This document shows positions 26,294 to 34,039 of a DNA stretch of 64,000 nt, piece after piece. This DNA is from CAVQCX01 sp963775335 (GTDB lineage: Bacteria > Pseudomonadota > Gammaproteobacteria > Chromatiales > Chromatiaceae), in contig CAVZIJ010000001.1 of the NCBI GenBank assembly GCA_963775335.1, forward strand, positions 1 to 64,000. The letters are read 5' to 3'. Each line of letters begins with the position of its first letter. The first letter of the stretch is position 1. The notes beneath the pieces were generated by a model. It made no database searches, was not told the DNA's origin, and was given only the letters and a program-made list of their open reading frames with translations. The translations under genes were made by a program, and so were the position numbers.

Positions 26294-27829
26294 TCACCCA
26301 ATCAGCCGACCCGGCAGCTTCGCCAGGAAGCGCCCGGCGCCCGCCAGCTGGCGCCGAAGGAGTGGCCAGTCCTCCGCGCGCTTTCGCTCGTCCAGACAAC
26401 GCAGGAGTCGGACCTGGTCCGCCGCGCCCTGGCGGTCGAGCAGAGTGACCCACAGGCTGTCTTTCACGTTATAGACCCGCCCCTCGGCCAGGCAGACGGG
26501 GATGGTATCGGTTACCGGCACCGCCAGGTCTTCGGCAGCCGCCCCCACCGCGGCGCGGATATTCGCGGCCTTGGGGCCCACGGCATTGGCGAGGTCATAG
26601 GGCGGTTGCCATTCCCGGGGCGGGCGCAGCAGATCGATATGGGTCACGGCTACCAGCAAGGGAGGGCGATGGCGGTCCGGCCGGGCGTCCCAGAGGGCGC
26701 GGATGCGGTCCAGCGCCTCCCGCTCCACCTGGCGATCCGGACGGTGGGCGGCGGTGACCCAGAGCACCAGGTCGGCAACGGTCGCCAGTCGGTCCAGATC
26801 CTTGGGACGGAGCCCGTCCGTGTCGATCCCCGGGGTGTCGAAGACCAGGGCGGCGGTGAGGCCCTCCCTCTCCAGTCGATAAGGGGCGACGGTCGCGGCG
26901 GGGTCCGGCAGGACGTCGGAGGGCGCGGTCAGTCGCCCGAAGAGTCCGTTGATCAGGCTCGACTTGCCGGCGTTGGCCCGGCCAAGGACCAGGATGCGCA
27001 GGGGCTCGTCGGCGCGGGCGGCTGAGTCGGCCTCTGCTTGGTCAAGGTCGCGACCGGAGCCTGGGGTGACCGCGGCGGCGGGCTCCCCCTCGGTCAGGAT
27101 CAGGCGTCCACTGTAGGTCTCGATGGCGTAGTAGCCCACCTTGCGGACGAGCTCCTGGAGTAGCCAGCGGTGCAGATCAGACCAGGCGGAATCGAAGGCC
27201 CGGCCGCGCAGCCGCTCCCAGCCCTCGCTCAACACGGCGTTGACCGGATTGATGACCAGCCGGCCGGCGCGATAGAGGTCGAGCAGTCGCTCGGCCGTCG
27301 CCTTCCAGCGGTAGGCGCGCACGAGGTCCCCCAGGGTCAGTCGGTGGCTAAAGGGGATCTGACCGGTGATCTCGGTGCGCAGGTCCCGGCAGGCCCGCTC
27401 AGCGATCAGCAGTCCGTGGGGCAGGGTCAACTCCAGCAGGGGTCGCTCCCGTTCCGGGTGATAGATACGCGCGACCCGTTCCAGGGCATCGCGCGTGAGG
27501 GCAACGAGCCGTGGGCCGTCGGACAGGGGCCACTCCTCTGGCTTGATCCCCTCGGCCATGCCCTCGATGGCGTCCCAGGCAGCCTGCGACTTGGGCGGCC
27601 AATGGGGGTCGGGGGCAGTCTGGGCATCGGCGAGCAGCCGCCGGTCCCGTCGGCGAAGCCAGAGCTGGAGACCGTAGCCCGCGGCGCTGAACGCCAGCGT
27701 GGCCGCCAGCCAAAAGGGCATGGCCCCGTTCTGCCACAGCCACCAAAGGCCCAGAGGAAAGAGGGCCGCGAGGGGCAGGGCCCACAGTAGCAGGGCGAAC
27801 AGGCGCAGGCGGTCGCTTCGGCTGAGCAT
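26294..27829 (-). CDS. Membrane-anchored GTPase, YcjX/dynamin-like group
   Basis: A 511-residue protein. Two membrane segments near the N-terminus (LFALLLWALPLAALFPLGLW, about 10-29, and FWLAATLAFSAAGYGLQLWL, about 39-58) precede a helical region and a P-loop GTPase domain: G1 GRANAGKSSLI near 284, G3 DTPGID near 330, G4 as VTHIDLL near 397. It is followed on the same strand by another GTPase gene only 53 bases upstream, so the two are probably co-transcribed and act together. The pair recalls the YcjX/YcjF stress-associated proteins of enterobacteria, but the sequence is distant; the role at the membrane is inferred. Confidence 0.75.
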   Translation of the reverse strand: MLSRSDRLRLFALLLWALPLAALFPLGLWWLWQNGAMPFWLAATLAFSAAGYGLQLWLRRRDRRLLADAQTAPDPHWPPKSQAAWDAIEGMAEGIKPEEWPLSDGPRLVALTRDALERVARIYHPERERPLLELTLPHGLLIAERACRDLRTEITGQIPFSHRLTLGDLVRAYRWKATAERLLDLYRAGRLVINPVNAVLSEGWERLRGRAFDSAWSDLHRWLLQELVRKVGYYAIETYSGRLILTEGEPAAAVTPGSGRDLDQAEADSAARADEPLRILVLGRANAGKSSLINGLFGRLTAPSDVLPDPAATVAPYRLEREGLTAALVFDTPGIDTDGLRPKDLDRLATVADLVLWVTAAHRPDRQVEREALDRIRALWDARPDRHRPPLLVAVTHIDLLRPPREWQPPYDLANAVGPKAANIRAAVGAAAEDLAVPVTDTIPVCLAEGRVYNVKDSLWVTLLDRQGAADQVRLLRCLDERKRAEDWPLLRRQLAGAGRFLAKLPGRLIG

Positions 27830-27881
27830 GACGAATCAATCCAGGTTACTGAGTACGAGAGAAAACCTACGCCCTCGTGGG

Positions 27882-29150
27882 CTACGGCGAATCGGCGTCG
27901 GTATTGATCAAGTTGGTGCCAGAGGCCAGTGCCTCCGCGTAGACACGCCGCAGCTCCGCCGCGTCGATTCGCTCCCCGACCCGGCGGGTGCCAAAGTAGT
28001 AGCCGGCGGCCTTGCCCAGGGCATAGGTGGTCGCCCCGCTGGCCGTGGCCCCCCACACAGCCCCGAGTGTTTGACCCAGGTAAGGGACAAGCTTGACCAG
28101 CGCACGGCCGACCAGGCGTGCTGCATAGCCAACGCCGACCCCAAGGCCCAGGAGGCCGAGAAACTCGGAGACCTCGCGGCGGGTCCAGCCCTGGCCATAG
28201 AGCCCGGCCAAGCTGTGCAGGAGCTTGGCCTGGATCGCCGGCACGGCCACCAGGTCTGCGACCGGCAGGGCGCCGACCCCGGTCGCCGCCAGGGCATAGC
28301 CGACGATGTGGGGGTGAGCGGTGCGGGCAAAGGTGTCGCGCATCCCAGGGTCGCCGCGCAACCGGGCCTGAAGGTCCAAGGTCGAGACCTCCCCGACGGT
28401 CGCCCAGAGGGCGTCGAGCCCATAGTTGGCCGGGTCCAGTCCGTCCGCCGGCAGGGTCAGGTCGATCGGCACCCATAACGGCACCGCGGCCCCGGGCAGC
28501 CGGCCCAGGACATCGCGCTGGGCAAGCAGGGCGCGGGTCAAATCATTGGGGACGGCCGCGGGCCAAGGCTGCCGGTCGAAGGGGTAGGGCAGGATGTGCC
28601 CCGAGCCTGGCGGATAGCCCTCGTGGAGCCCGGTTTGGGCGATCAGCACGGACCATCGGGGGTGGCGCCCGCGCACCGCGCGCAGGACCTCGAAGACTGC
28701 TCCCTGCCCCAGGTCCGTCGCCTTCATGACGCCCAGCACCAGATGCGCCTGGACCTCGCAGAAGCGAATGTCCTCGGCAGGGTCATAGGCCACCTCCCCC
28801 AGTCCTCGGGTGTCCAGAAAGCGCACCACCGGGGCCTCCGCCGGGAAGTCGTAGAGGCGGGCGGTGCGGGTGCAGGGCCGGAATCCGTTGCCGATCTCGG
28901 CGCTCGGGCTACCGGTCAGGGCGCGGATGATGGAGGTCTTGCCGGACTGCGCCTTGCCGAGCAGCCACACCACCGGCAGGGGCTGGCGCTCCCGGGCGCT
29001 GAGCAGGGCGGACTCCAGGGCCTGGTCATCAACCGTCGGATTCAGCAACAACCGGCGCAGGCGCCGCCAATCCTCGCGCCAGGGTCTTGAATCGGAGGTC
29101 TCTGGCACGCGTGCATCCTCTGTTAGCGGGCTAGGCGGCAGTCGCACACG
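27882..29150 (-). CDS. GTPase with C-terminal DUF697-like membrane domain
   Basis: A 422-residue protein from ATG 29150. P-loop G1 GKAQSGKTSII near residue 63, G3 DTRGLGE near 112 and a TGLH-type G4 region near 170 form a GTPase domain. The C-terminal third is hydrophobic and Gly-rich (VGYALAATGVGALPVADLVAV, split here by charged residues; later FLGLLGLGVGVGYAARLVG), the pattern of DUF697 domains, ending in an acidic tail. It lies directly upstream of the second GTPase and probably forms an operon with it. A start further upstream (29228) would add 26 residues without support. Confidence 0.75.
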   Translation of the reverse strand, partial: RVRLPPSPLTEDARVPETSDSRPWREDWRRLRRLLLNPTVDDQALESALLSARERQPLPVVWLLGKAQSGKTSIIRALTGSPSAEIGNGFRPCTRTARLYDFPAEAPVVRFLDTRGLGEVAYDPAEDIRFCEVQAHLVLGVMKATDLGQGAVFEVLRAVRGRHPRWSVLIAQTGLHEGYPPGSGHILPYPFDRQPWPAAVPNDLTRALLAQRDVLGRLPGAAVPLWVPIDLTLPADGLDPANYGLDALWATVGEVSTLDLQARLRGDPGMRDTFARTAHPHIVGYALAATGVGALPVADLVAVPAIQAKLLHSLAGLYGQGWTRREVSEFLGLLGLGVGVGYAARLVGRALVKLVPYLGQTLGAVWGATASGATTYALGKAAGYYFGTRRVGERIDAAELRRVYAEALASGTNLINTDADSP

Positions 29151-29224
29151 CATGCTGAATTCAACGTGGTTACACGGTATCTCCGGGGGGATCGCTGGGG
29201 CCTGAGTGCCCGAACGGAACGGGC

Positions 29225-29770
29225 TCATAGAAGACCTGCACGATGATCGACAGGTCCCAACATGGTCGGTCCGGCCTGTCTGAGAGTGTAGTTCGGCAGG
29301 AACCAGAAGTGTCCAGGCTGGCGCGACCGCGTCTCATCGACAGAGCGCAAAAGTGTGCGGCCGTGACTTTCAGCAACACCGGACCGATGATGCCGAAGGC
29401 CGAGACGCCGCCGATTACGCCGACGAATAGGGCGAGCGTCGATATTCGCGCCTGGCGGCAAATCAGCAAGGGTCGGATCAGGTTCCCGGAGGCCCCCACG
29501 CCCGCGCCCCGGAGTAACAGAAAGATCGCTGAGCCCAACCGCGAAATGGAGGCGAAGACGACGATAGCCGACACCCAAACGACGGCGCCGCCGCCAACAC
29601 TGGCAGTAGCGCCAGAAGCACGGCCAGAACAGCGGGCCGTCCGGCAGGACAGGTACCAGCAGGGCAACGATCCCTGCCGGCAGGCCGATGCGTTTTTTCA
29701 GCCTGCGCACCAGCGAGCGATGCACCGGCGTTAGGAGAAAGGCGACGCAGATTCCCCAGGCCGCAGCGCA
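29225..29770 (-). pseudogene. Decayed AI-2E-family (PerM-like) transporter
   Basis: Minus-strand pieces in three frames line up as a broken polytopic membrane protein: PVHRSLVRRLKKRIGLPAG near 29720, then LAVLLALLPVLAAA, then SGNLIRPLLICRQARIS and STLALFVGVIGGVSAFGIIG around 29400-29490, the signature C-terminal region of AI-2E transporters. Frame changes and lost segments make it non-functional. Confidence 0.55.
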
Positions 29771-29846
29771 CCCCGAAAAGGCGCAAGCACACGATAGCCC
29801 GGCGTTGCCGGGCGATCGTTCCTTCAGAATCGGGCCCTCTCAGGCG

Positions 29847-30023
29847 TTAGAGTGCGTCTTTGATATCTTCCTTGATGTCCCCTACGCCCGCCTGGGCCTT
29901 GCCGATGTTCTTTTGGACATTTCCTTTGAGCTCCATCTCCCTGTTCCCGACGACCTTGCCGGTGACTTCCTTGACTTTACCCTTCGCTTCTTCCATGCGT
30001 CCCTTCACCTGATCTTTGTTCAT
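29847..30023 (-). CDS. CsbD-family stress protein
   Basis: A 58-residue protein, MNKDQVKGRMEEAKGKVKEV then TGKVVGN and ELKGNVQKNIGKAQAGVGD, ending in KEDIKDAL. This is the short CsbD form: Lys/Gly/Asp-rich, soluble, with the K-G-x-x-x-E-x-x-G-K-x-K-E motif. CsbD proteins are general stress proteins of unknown mechanism in many bacteria. Start ATG at 30021-30023 has a ggagactc Shine-Dalgarno-like stretch upstream (on the minus strand). It stands alone. Confidence 0.9.
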   Translation of the reverse strand: MNKDQVKGRMEEAKGKVKEVTGKVVGNREMELKGNVQKNIGKAQAGVGDIKEDIKDAL

Positions 30024-30558
30024 TGCGAGTCTCCGACGGTGAGGTTAGCCGTGGCCACGATGGCCATGACTCGAGCGCGGAATGACGGCTTCCGTCGCTC
30101 AACATAAACGCTACACGCAAGACCAGGGCCTTTCGGTGCGGCACCGCACACTGGACATAGGCTAGAGAAAGCCGCAAAACAAAGAGTGCCCGCTGTGGGC
30201 CAGGGGTACTCCATGGCACGGGTGGCGTTTGTCGCTCTCAGATTCGGTCTTCTAGGACCGTTGCGGTTTCCGTGGACCGGATCCTCCAGCCGTGTGGCGA
30301 AGGGGTTGTGGGCTCGGACTAAGCGAAGCCTGACGATGGTCCTACGCGTCGAGGGCTGCTGGTGGCAATCATGTCCGTCACCGAACGGACCGGATGTTCG
30401 GATTTCCATAACGGTGGGCTGCCAAAGCGAAGATCCGTGACATGTCCAGTCCGTACCGTTGTGCGATAGATGAATGCAGCGATCCCTTGGCAAAAATCGA
30501 GGTCTCGGCACAACTTGCCGATGTGTCGCTCCCAAACTCACCAAGAATAGGAATGTTT
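30024..30558. other. Gene-free stretch
   Basis: 535 bases between two small stress-type genes. No ORF has start signals or family resemblance; nothing else is recognised. Confidence 0.4.
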
Positions 30559-30927
30559 ATGAACAGGAAGCAGGAATTCGTACGCGGCGCCGTTGCGGCG
30601 GCAATGTTGGTCGGCCTAGGGGCTTGTGCCGGAATGTTCAGGCAGGACAAGAATACCGGCGTTGGCGCCTGCGGGTTGATCGTCATACCTACCTCTTTGC
30701 TCACTAATCTATCAGGGGCAGGTGCTGCAGGTCATATTGGCACGGGGGGAGGCCGCACCAGAACGGACGCCATCAACACCCTGCCCAAGATGCGCATCGA
30801 GCCAGCACCGGGGCACGCTATGCGAGGGCGCGCGCGGTGTTGGGTGTTGGGACGGCACGCGCTCAGCGCAAGCCGAAGTATCCCAAGACGAACAAGACAA
30901 TCACTACGGCGCCGACGAGCCAGATGA
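30559..30927 (+). CDS. Putative small lipoprotein, possibly degenerate glycine-zipper type
   Basis: ATG 30559 starts MNRKQEFVRGAVAAAMLVGL, with lipobox LGAC then AGMFRQDKNTGVGA. This N-terminus matches small osmotic-stress lipoproteins with a glycine-zipper domain, but after GVGA the expected Gly-rich alternation is lost (CGLIVIPTSLLTNL), so the C-terminal half may be shifted out of frame. The 3' end overlaps a convergent small membrane gene. An ATG two codons earlier (30553) is an alternative start. Confidence 0.45.
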   Translation: MNRKQEFVRGAVAAAMLVGLGACAGMFRQDKNTGVGACGLIVIPTSLLTNLSGAGAAGHIGTGGGRTRTDAINTLPKMRIEPAPGHAMRGRARCWVLGRHALSASRSIPRRTRQSLRRRRAR

Positions 30928-30937
30928 GGTTGTTCAT
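30863..30937 (-). CDS. 24-residue single-span membrane peptide
   Basis: ATG 30937 gives MNNLIWLVGAVVIVLFVLGY then FGLR and a stop. Peptides of this form (one membrane span, Arg at the end) are widespread in proteobacteria. The frame is continuous with the transposase frame upstream, so it has only been visible as its tail; an independent start with its own upstream region (gtagaatc on the minus strand) makes a separate gene likely. Confidence 0.55.
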   Translation of the reverse strand: MNNLIWLVGAVVIVLFVLGYFGLR

Positions 30938-31119
30938 GATTCTACTCCGTTGCCTACTCCGAGAGGTACGATGCGGGTCCCGCTGGCGCACTGCAAACTG
31001 GGGCCAGCAAGTCAACAGTAGGCCCGCGCCGCTTGAGCGTCTGTTCGCTGGCGAACCGTGCAGCGCAATTTCCTTTGTCGCCGTCTGCCCAGTCGGATGA
31101 CCAGGGTGGGCGAGCGAAG

Positions 31120-32210
31120 ATACCTGGTGTAGTGCTTCAGTCTGTTTGGAACGTAAGCGGACATTGGCCCGGATGGTCTTCTGGAGAATATCGCGGGCGC
31201 TTTTTGTCCAGATGAACGGTTTCGGGTTGGCGTTATGCTCAGCGATGTATTGCTCGAGTGGAGCGACCAATTCGGGGGCGCTGGTGAACACATCGCGGCG
31301 CAGGCGTTCGGTTGTGATATCGCGAAAGACGCGCTCGACCATGTTGAGCCAGGGAGCCAAAGTGAGCGCGAAGTGCATGTGAAACCGCGGGCGTTTGCTC
31401 AGCCACCGCTGCACAGCGGGGTGTTTGTGCGTGGCATAGTTATCGGCGATCAGCTGCAGCGTTTTGTCTTTGGCGGTTTCGCGCTCGATTGGTTTCAGGA
31501 ACTTCAGCCACTCGGTATGAGTGTGGCGCTGCTGGCACTGCCCGCTCACTTGGCCGTCCAGGATGTTGAGCGCGGCAAACAAAGTGGTGGTGCCGTTGCG
31601 TTTGTAGTGGTGCGTCACCGTGGCGGCACGCCCGTTCTTCAGCGGAAGACCGCGCCGCATGCGGTCGAGCGCGTGAACCTGACTTTTCTCGTCGCGGCAC
31701 AGAACGAGGGCATGTTCCCGGGGGCGCCAGATACAGACCCAGGATGTCTTCGAGCTTTTCCACGAACTGCGGGTCACGCGAGACTTTGAAACGGCGCACC
31801 AGATGGGGCTCCAGACCATGGGCACGCCAAACCCGCAACAGGGTGCTATCGCTCGCCCGCATTGCTTTGGCCAGGCTGCGGGTGCTGCAGTGCGTCGCCG
31901 CTGCGGGCAGCGTCTGTGTCGTGCGCCGCACGATTTCCGCGGCATCGACCTTGGGCGCGCGCCCCCTACGGGGCAGATGTGTCTCGAGGGTCGCCAATTC
32001 CCCTTGTGCGTAGCGCTCTCGGCAGCGCCCGACCTGGACTCGCCCGATCTCGAGCTCCGCCGCGATGGCTTGGTTTTCCAGGCCTGCCGCCGCCAGCAAC
32101 ACAATCGGCGCGCGCCGCGCCAGCCGCACACCGCTCGTGCTTGAGGACCCCACCTGAGGTCCCGAGCGGCTGGCGTCGAACAACGTCGGGGCGCTTGCAA
32201 TCGTCTCCAC
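31120..32210 (-). mobile_element. IS630-family transposase, frameshifted
   Basis: On the minus strand the N-terminal helix-turn-helix part (AAGLENQAIAAELEIGRVQV, LAKAMRASDSTLLRVWRAHG) runs from ATG 32210 to about 31725; the DDE part continues in another frame: LVLCRDEKSQVHALDR, LIADNYATHKHP and MVERVFRDITTERLRR, the IS630 catalytic blocks. The change lies at a run of five G/C bases (about 31719-31724), where a slip is easy. The transposase frame has no clear stop of its own and reads on into the 24-residue membrane gene. Its right end abuts a truncated SRAP gene. Confidence 0.75.
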
Positions 32211-32220
32211 TGCTCAATTC

Positions 32221-32559
32221 GATCACCGCAGTGGGCCACCTCTGCCGTGGGTCATTTACCGCAAGGACGGCGAGCCGATGGCCTTTGCGGGTCTCTGGGA
32301 GCACTGGAAAGACCGGGAGCGCGGCGAGGTGATTGACTCCTGCGCGATTATCGTCACTGACGCCAGCGACCTGGTGAGGCCGATTCATGACCGGATGCCG
32401 GTGATCCTGGAGCCGGAGGATTTTGAGCGGTGGCTGGACCCTGGCAAGCAGGACCCGCTGGATCCGCTGCCTCTGCTTCGCGCCGCGCCGAGCGAGGGCC
32501 CGAAGGCTTACCCGGTGTCGAAGGCGGTCACCGGCCCCGGAATGGCGGAAAGGGGCTGA
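32221..32559 (+). pseudogene. C-terminal fragment of an SRAP (YedK-like) peptidase
   Basis: The frame PPLPWVIYRKDGEPMAFAGL then WEHWKD, SCAIIVTDASDLVRPIHDRM and PVILEPEDFERWLD is the C-terminal half of SOS-response-associated (SRAP/YedK) proteins, which bind abasic sites in single-stranded DNA. The N-terminal half with the catalytic Cys2 is missing and is replaced by the IS630 copy, whose end is at about 32215. The first ATG inside (32278) is not the real start. Confidence 0.75.
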
Positions 32560-32777
32560 TCGAGCGGCCGGCCGTCTCGGGTGAAGGTACTCCGTCCAGG
32601 TGAGCTACCGCCACACTAATTGGGGATACGTGAGACTCTTTATAGCGGTTGCTTGCCGGGCGCCATAACAGCGAAACTGCCGTGAAGTCTGCGTGCTGCT
32701 GCCTGGATGGGTAGCTGCAAGTGCAGCCTCGGCCTTGTCAGATCTACAAAAAACACGAAAGATCAATACGTTATGCA

Positions 32778-32805
32778 ATTGTTCTGGATTCAGATCCAGA
32801 ACAAT
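32778..32805. promoter_or_regulatory. Perfect 12-bp palindrome in the gmk leader
   Basis: attgttctggat and atccagaacaat flank tcag; the right arm ends 21 bases before the gmk ATG. No T tract follows. It could be an operator or a leader hairpin; the presence of gaga-type Shine-Dalgarno (gggagacaac) between it and the ATG argues for a 5' UTR element. Confidence 0.55.
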
Positions 32806-32826
32806 GAGTAGACCCTGGGAGACAAC

Positions 32827-33459
32827 ATGAGCCGGACCGATCCGCCGCTGGGCACGCTGTTCATTGTGTCGGCGCCTTCTGGCGCGGGCAAGACGAGCCT
32901 GGTACGCGCCTTGGTGAGCACCGATCCGGGTATCTCGGTCTCACTGTCCCATACCACGCGGGCCCCCCGCCCCGGGGAGCAGGACGGTGTGCACTACCGT
33001 TTCGTGGATCGCACCAGCTTCGAGGAGATGGTTGCGGCCGGTGAGCTGCTGGAGCACGCGCGGGTTTTCGACAACTACTACGGCACCGCCCGCGCCGGTG
33101 TCGACGGGGCTTTGGCGGCCGGTCGGGACTTGGTGCTGGAGATCGACTGGCAGGGGGCGCAGCAGGTGCGCGCGGTGATGCCGCACGCGGTCTCCATATT
33201 CATTCTGCCCCCGTCGAGCGCGGCGCTGGAGGAGCGGCTGCGTGGGAGGGCCCAGGACAGCGCGGAGGTGATCGCGCGGCGCCTGCGCGAGGCCCGAGGC
33301 GAGATGGCTCACTATGCGGAGTTCGACTATCTGGTGCTGAACGACGAGTTCGATGCAGCCCTCTATGAGCTACGATCCATTGTGACCAGCCGGCGTTTGC
33401 GCCGCGAGGCTCAGGTGCGGCACCTGGCGGGGCGTCTCGCGGAGCTGTTGTCCGAATAG
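32827..33459 (+). CDS. gmk: Guanylate kinase
   Basis: A 210-residue guanylate kinase (ATP + GMP to ADP + GDP). P-loop SAPSGAGKTSL at 15-25, the GMP-binding region SHTTRAPRPGEQDGVHYRF near 40-58, and DNYYGTARAGV near 80-90 are all typical, as is the ending with LRREAQVRHLAGRL. The length is normal. It heads a run gmk-rpoZ-spoT in the order known from many gammaproteobacteria. Confidence 0.97.
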   Translation: MSRTDPPLGTLFIVSAPSGAGKTSLVRALVSTDPGISVSLSHTTRAPRPGEQDGVHYRFVDRTSFEEMVAAGELLEHARVFDNYYGTARAGVDGALAAGRDLVLEIDWQGAQQVRAVMPHAVSIFILPPSSAALEERLRGRAQDSAEVIARRLREARGEMAHYAEFDYLVLNDEFDAALYELRSIVTSRRLRREAQVRHLAGRLAELLSE

Positions 33460-33614
33460 GGCCGCCGAGGCGGCCTGCGGGTTGCTGCGTGTGGCGCGAG
33501 GTATCGCTATCCGCTATAGTGAAAGTTTCCAACGGCGGGCCGGGATGCGGTTCGTCCTTCCCCTTCCCCGGAGCGGCCGCCACCGGCTTCCGGGCCCTCC
33601 GGAGCTTTCAGGAT

Positions 33615-33917
33615 ATGGCACGTATTACCGTCGAAGATTGTCTCACCCAGGTGGACAACCGGTTTGACTTGGTACTGCTCGCAACCAAGCGGGCCCGTCA
33701 GTTGGCCAACGGCGTCGATCCGCTGCTGCCTTGGGAAAAGGACAAGCCCACCGTGATGGCGCTACGCGAGATCGCCTCCGGGCTGGTGTCCGAGGGCATA
33801 GTGGCCGAGCAGGAGGCGCGTGTGGTCGAGATGATGGAGAAGGAGGCCGCCGCGGTGCCCGAGCTGGATGAGGCGCTGAGCCTGCGTGATTTTGCGGGTC
33901 CCGAGGATGCCGTCTAG
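33615..33917 (+). CDS. rpoZ: RNA polymerase omega subunit
   Basis: A 100-residue protein, MARITVEDCLTQVDNRFDLV, the highly conserved N-terminus of omega, with AAKRARQL-type (ATKRARQLANG) and KPTVMALREIASG motifs. The C-terminal tail is acidic as usual. Omega stabilises beta-prime and forms one of the two ppGpp sites, which fits the neighbouring spoT. Start ATG 33615 has an aggata Shine-Dalgarno-like stretch just before it. Confidence 0.97.
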   Translation: MARITVEDCLTQVDNRFDLVLLATKRARQLANGVDPLLPWEKDKPTVMALREIASGLVSEGIVAEQEARVVEMMEKEAAAVPELDEALSLRDFAGPEDAV

Positions 33918-34039
33918 GTGCGAGTCTTGGGCGGCGCACGCCCGCGCCCTGGCCTGTCGGGGCGGCGGCTCTGTGACCCGGACCGGCGGGCGATCCCCTC
34001 TGGCGGCGGGCCTCGACGGGCGGCCGCTTTGGTACCTGC

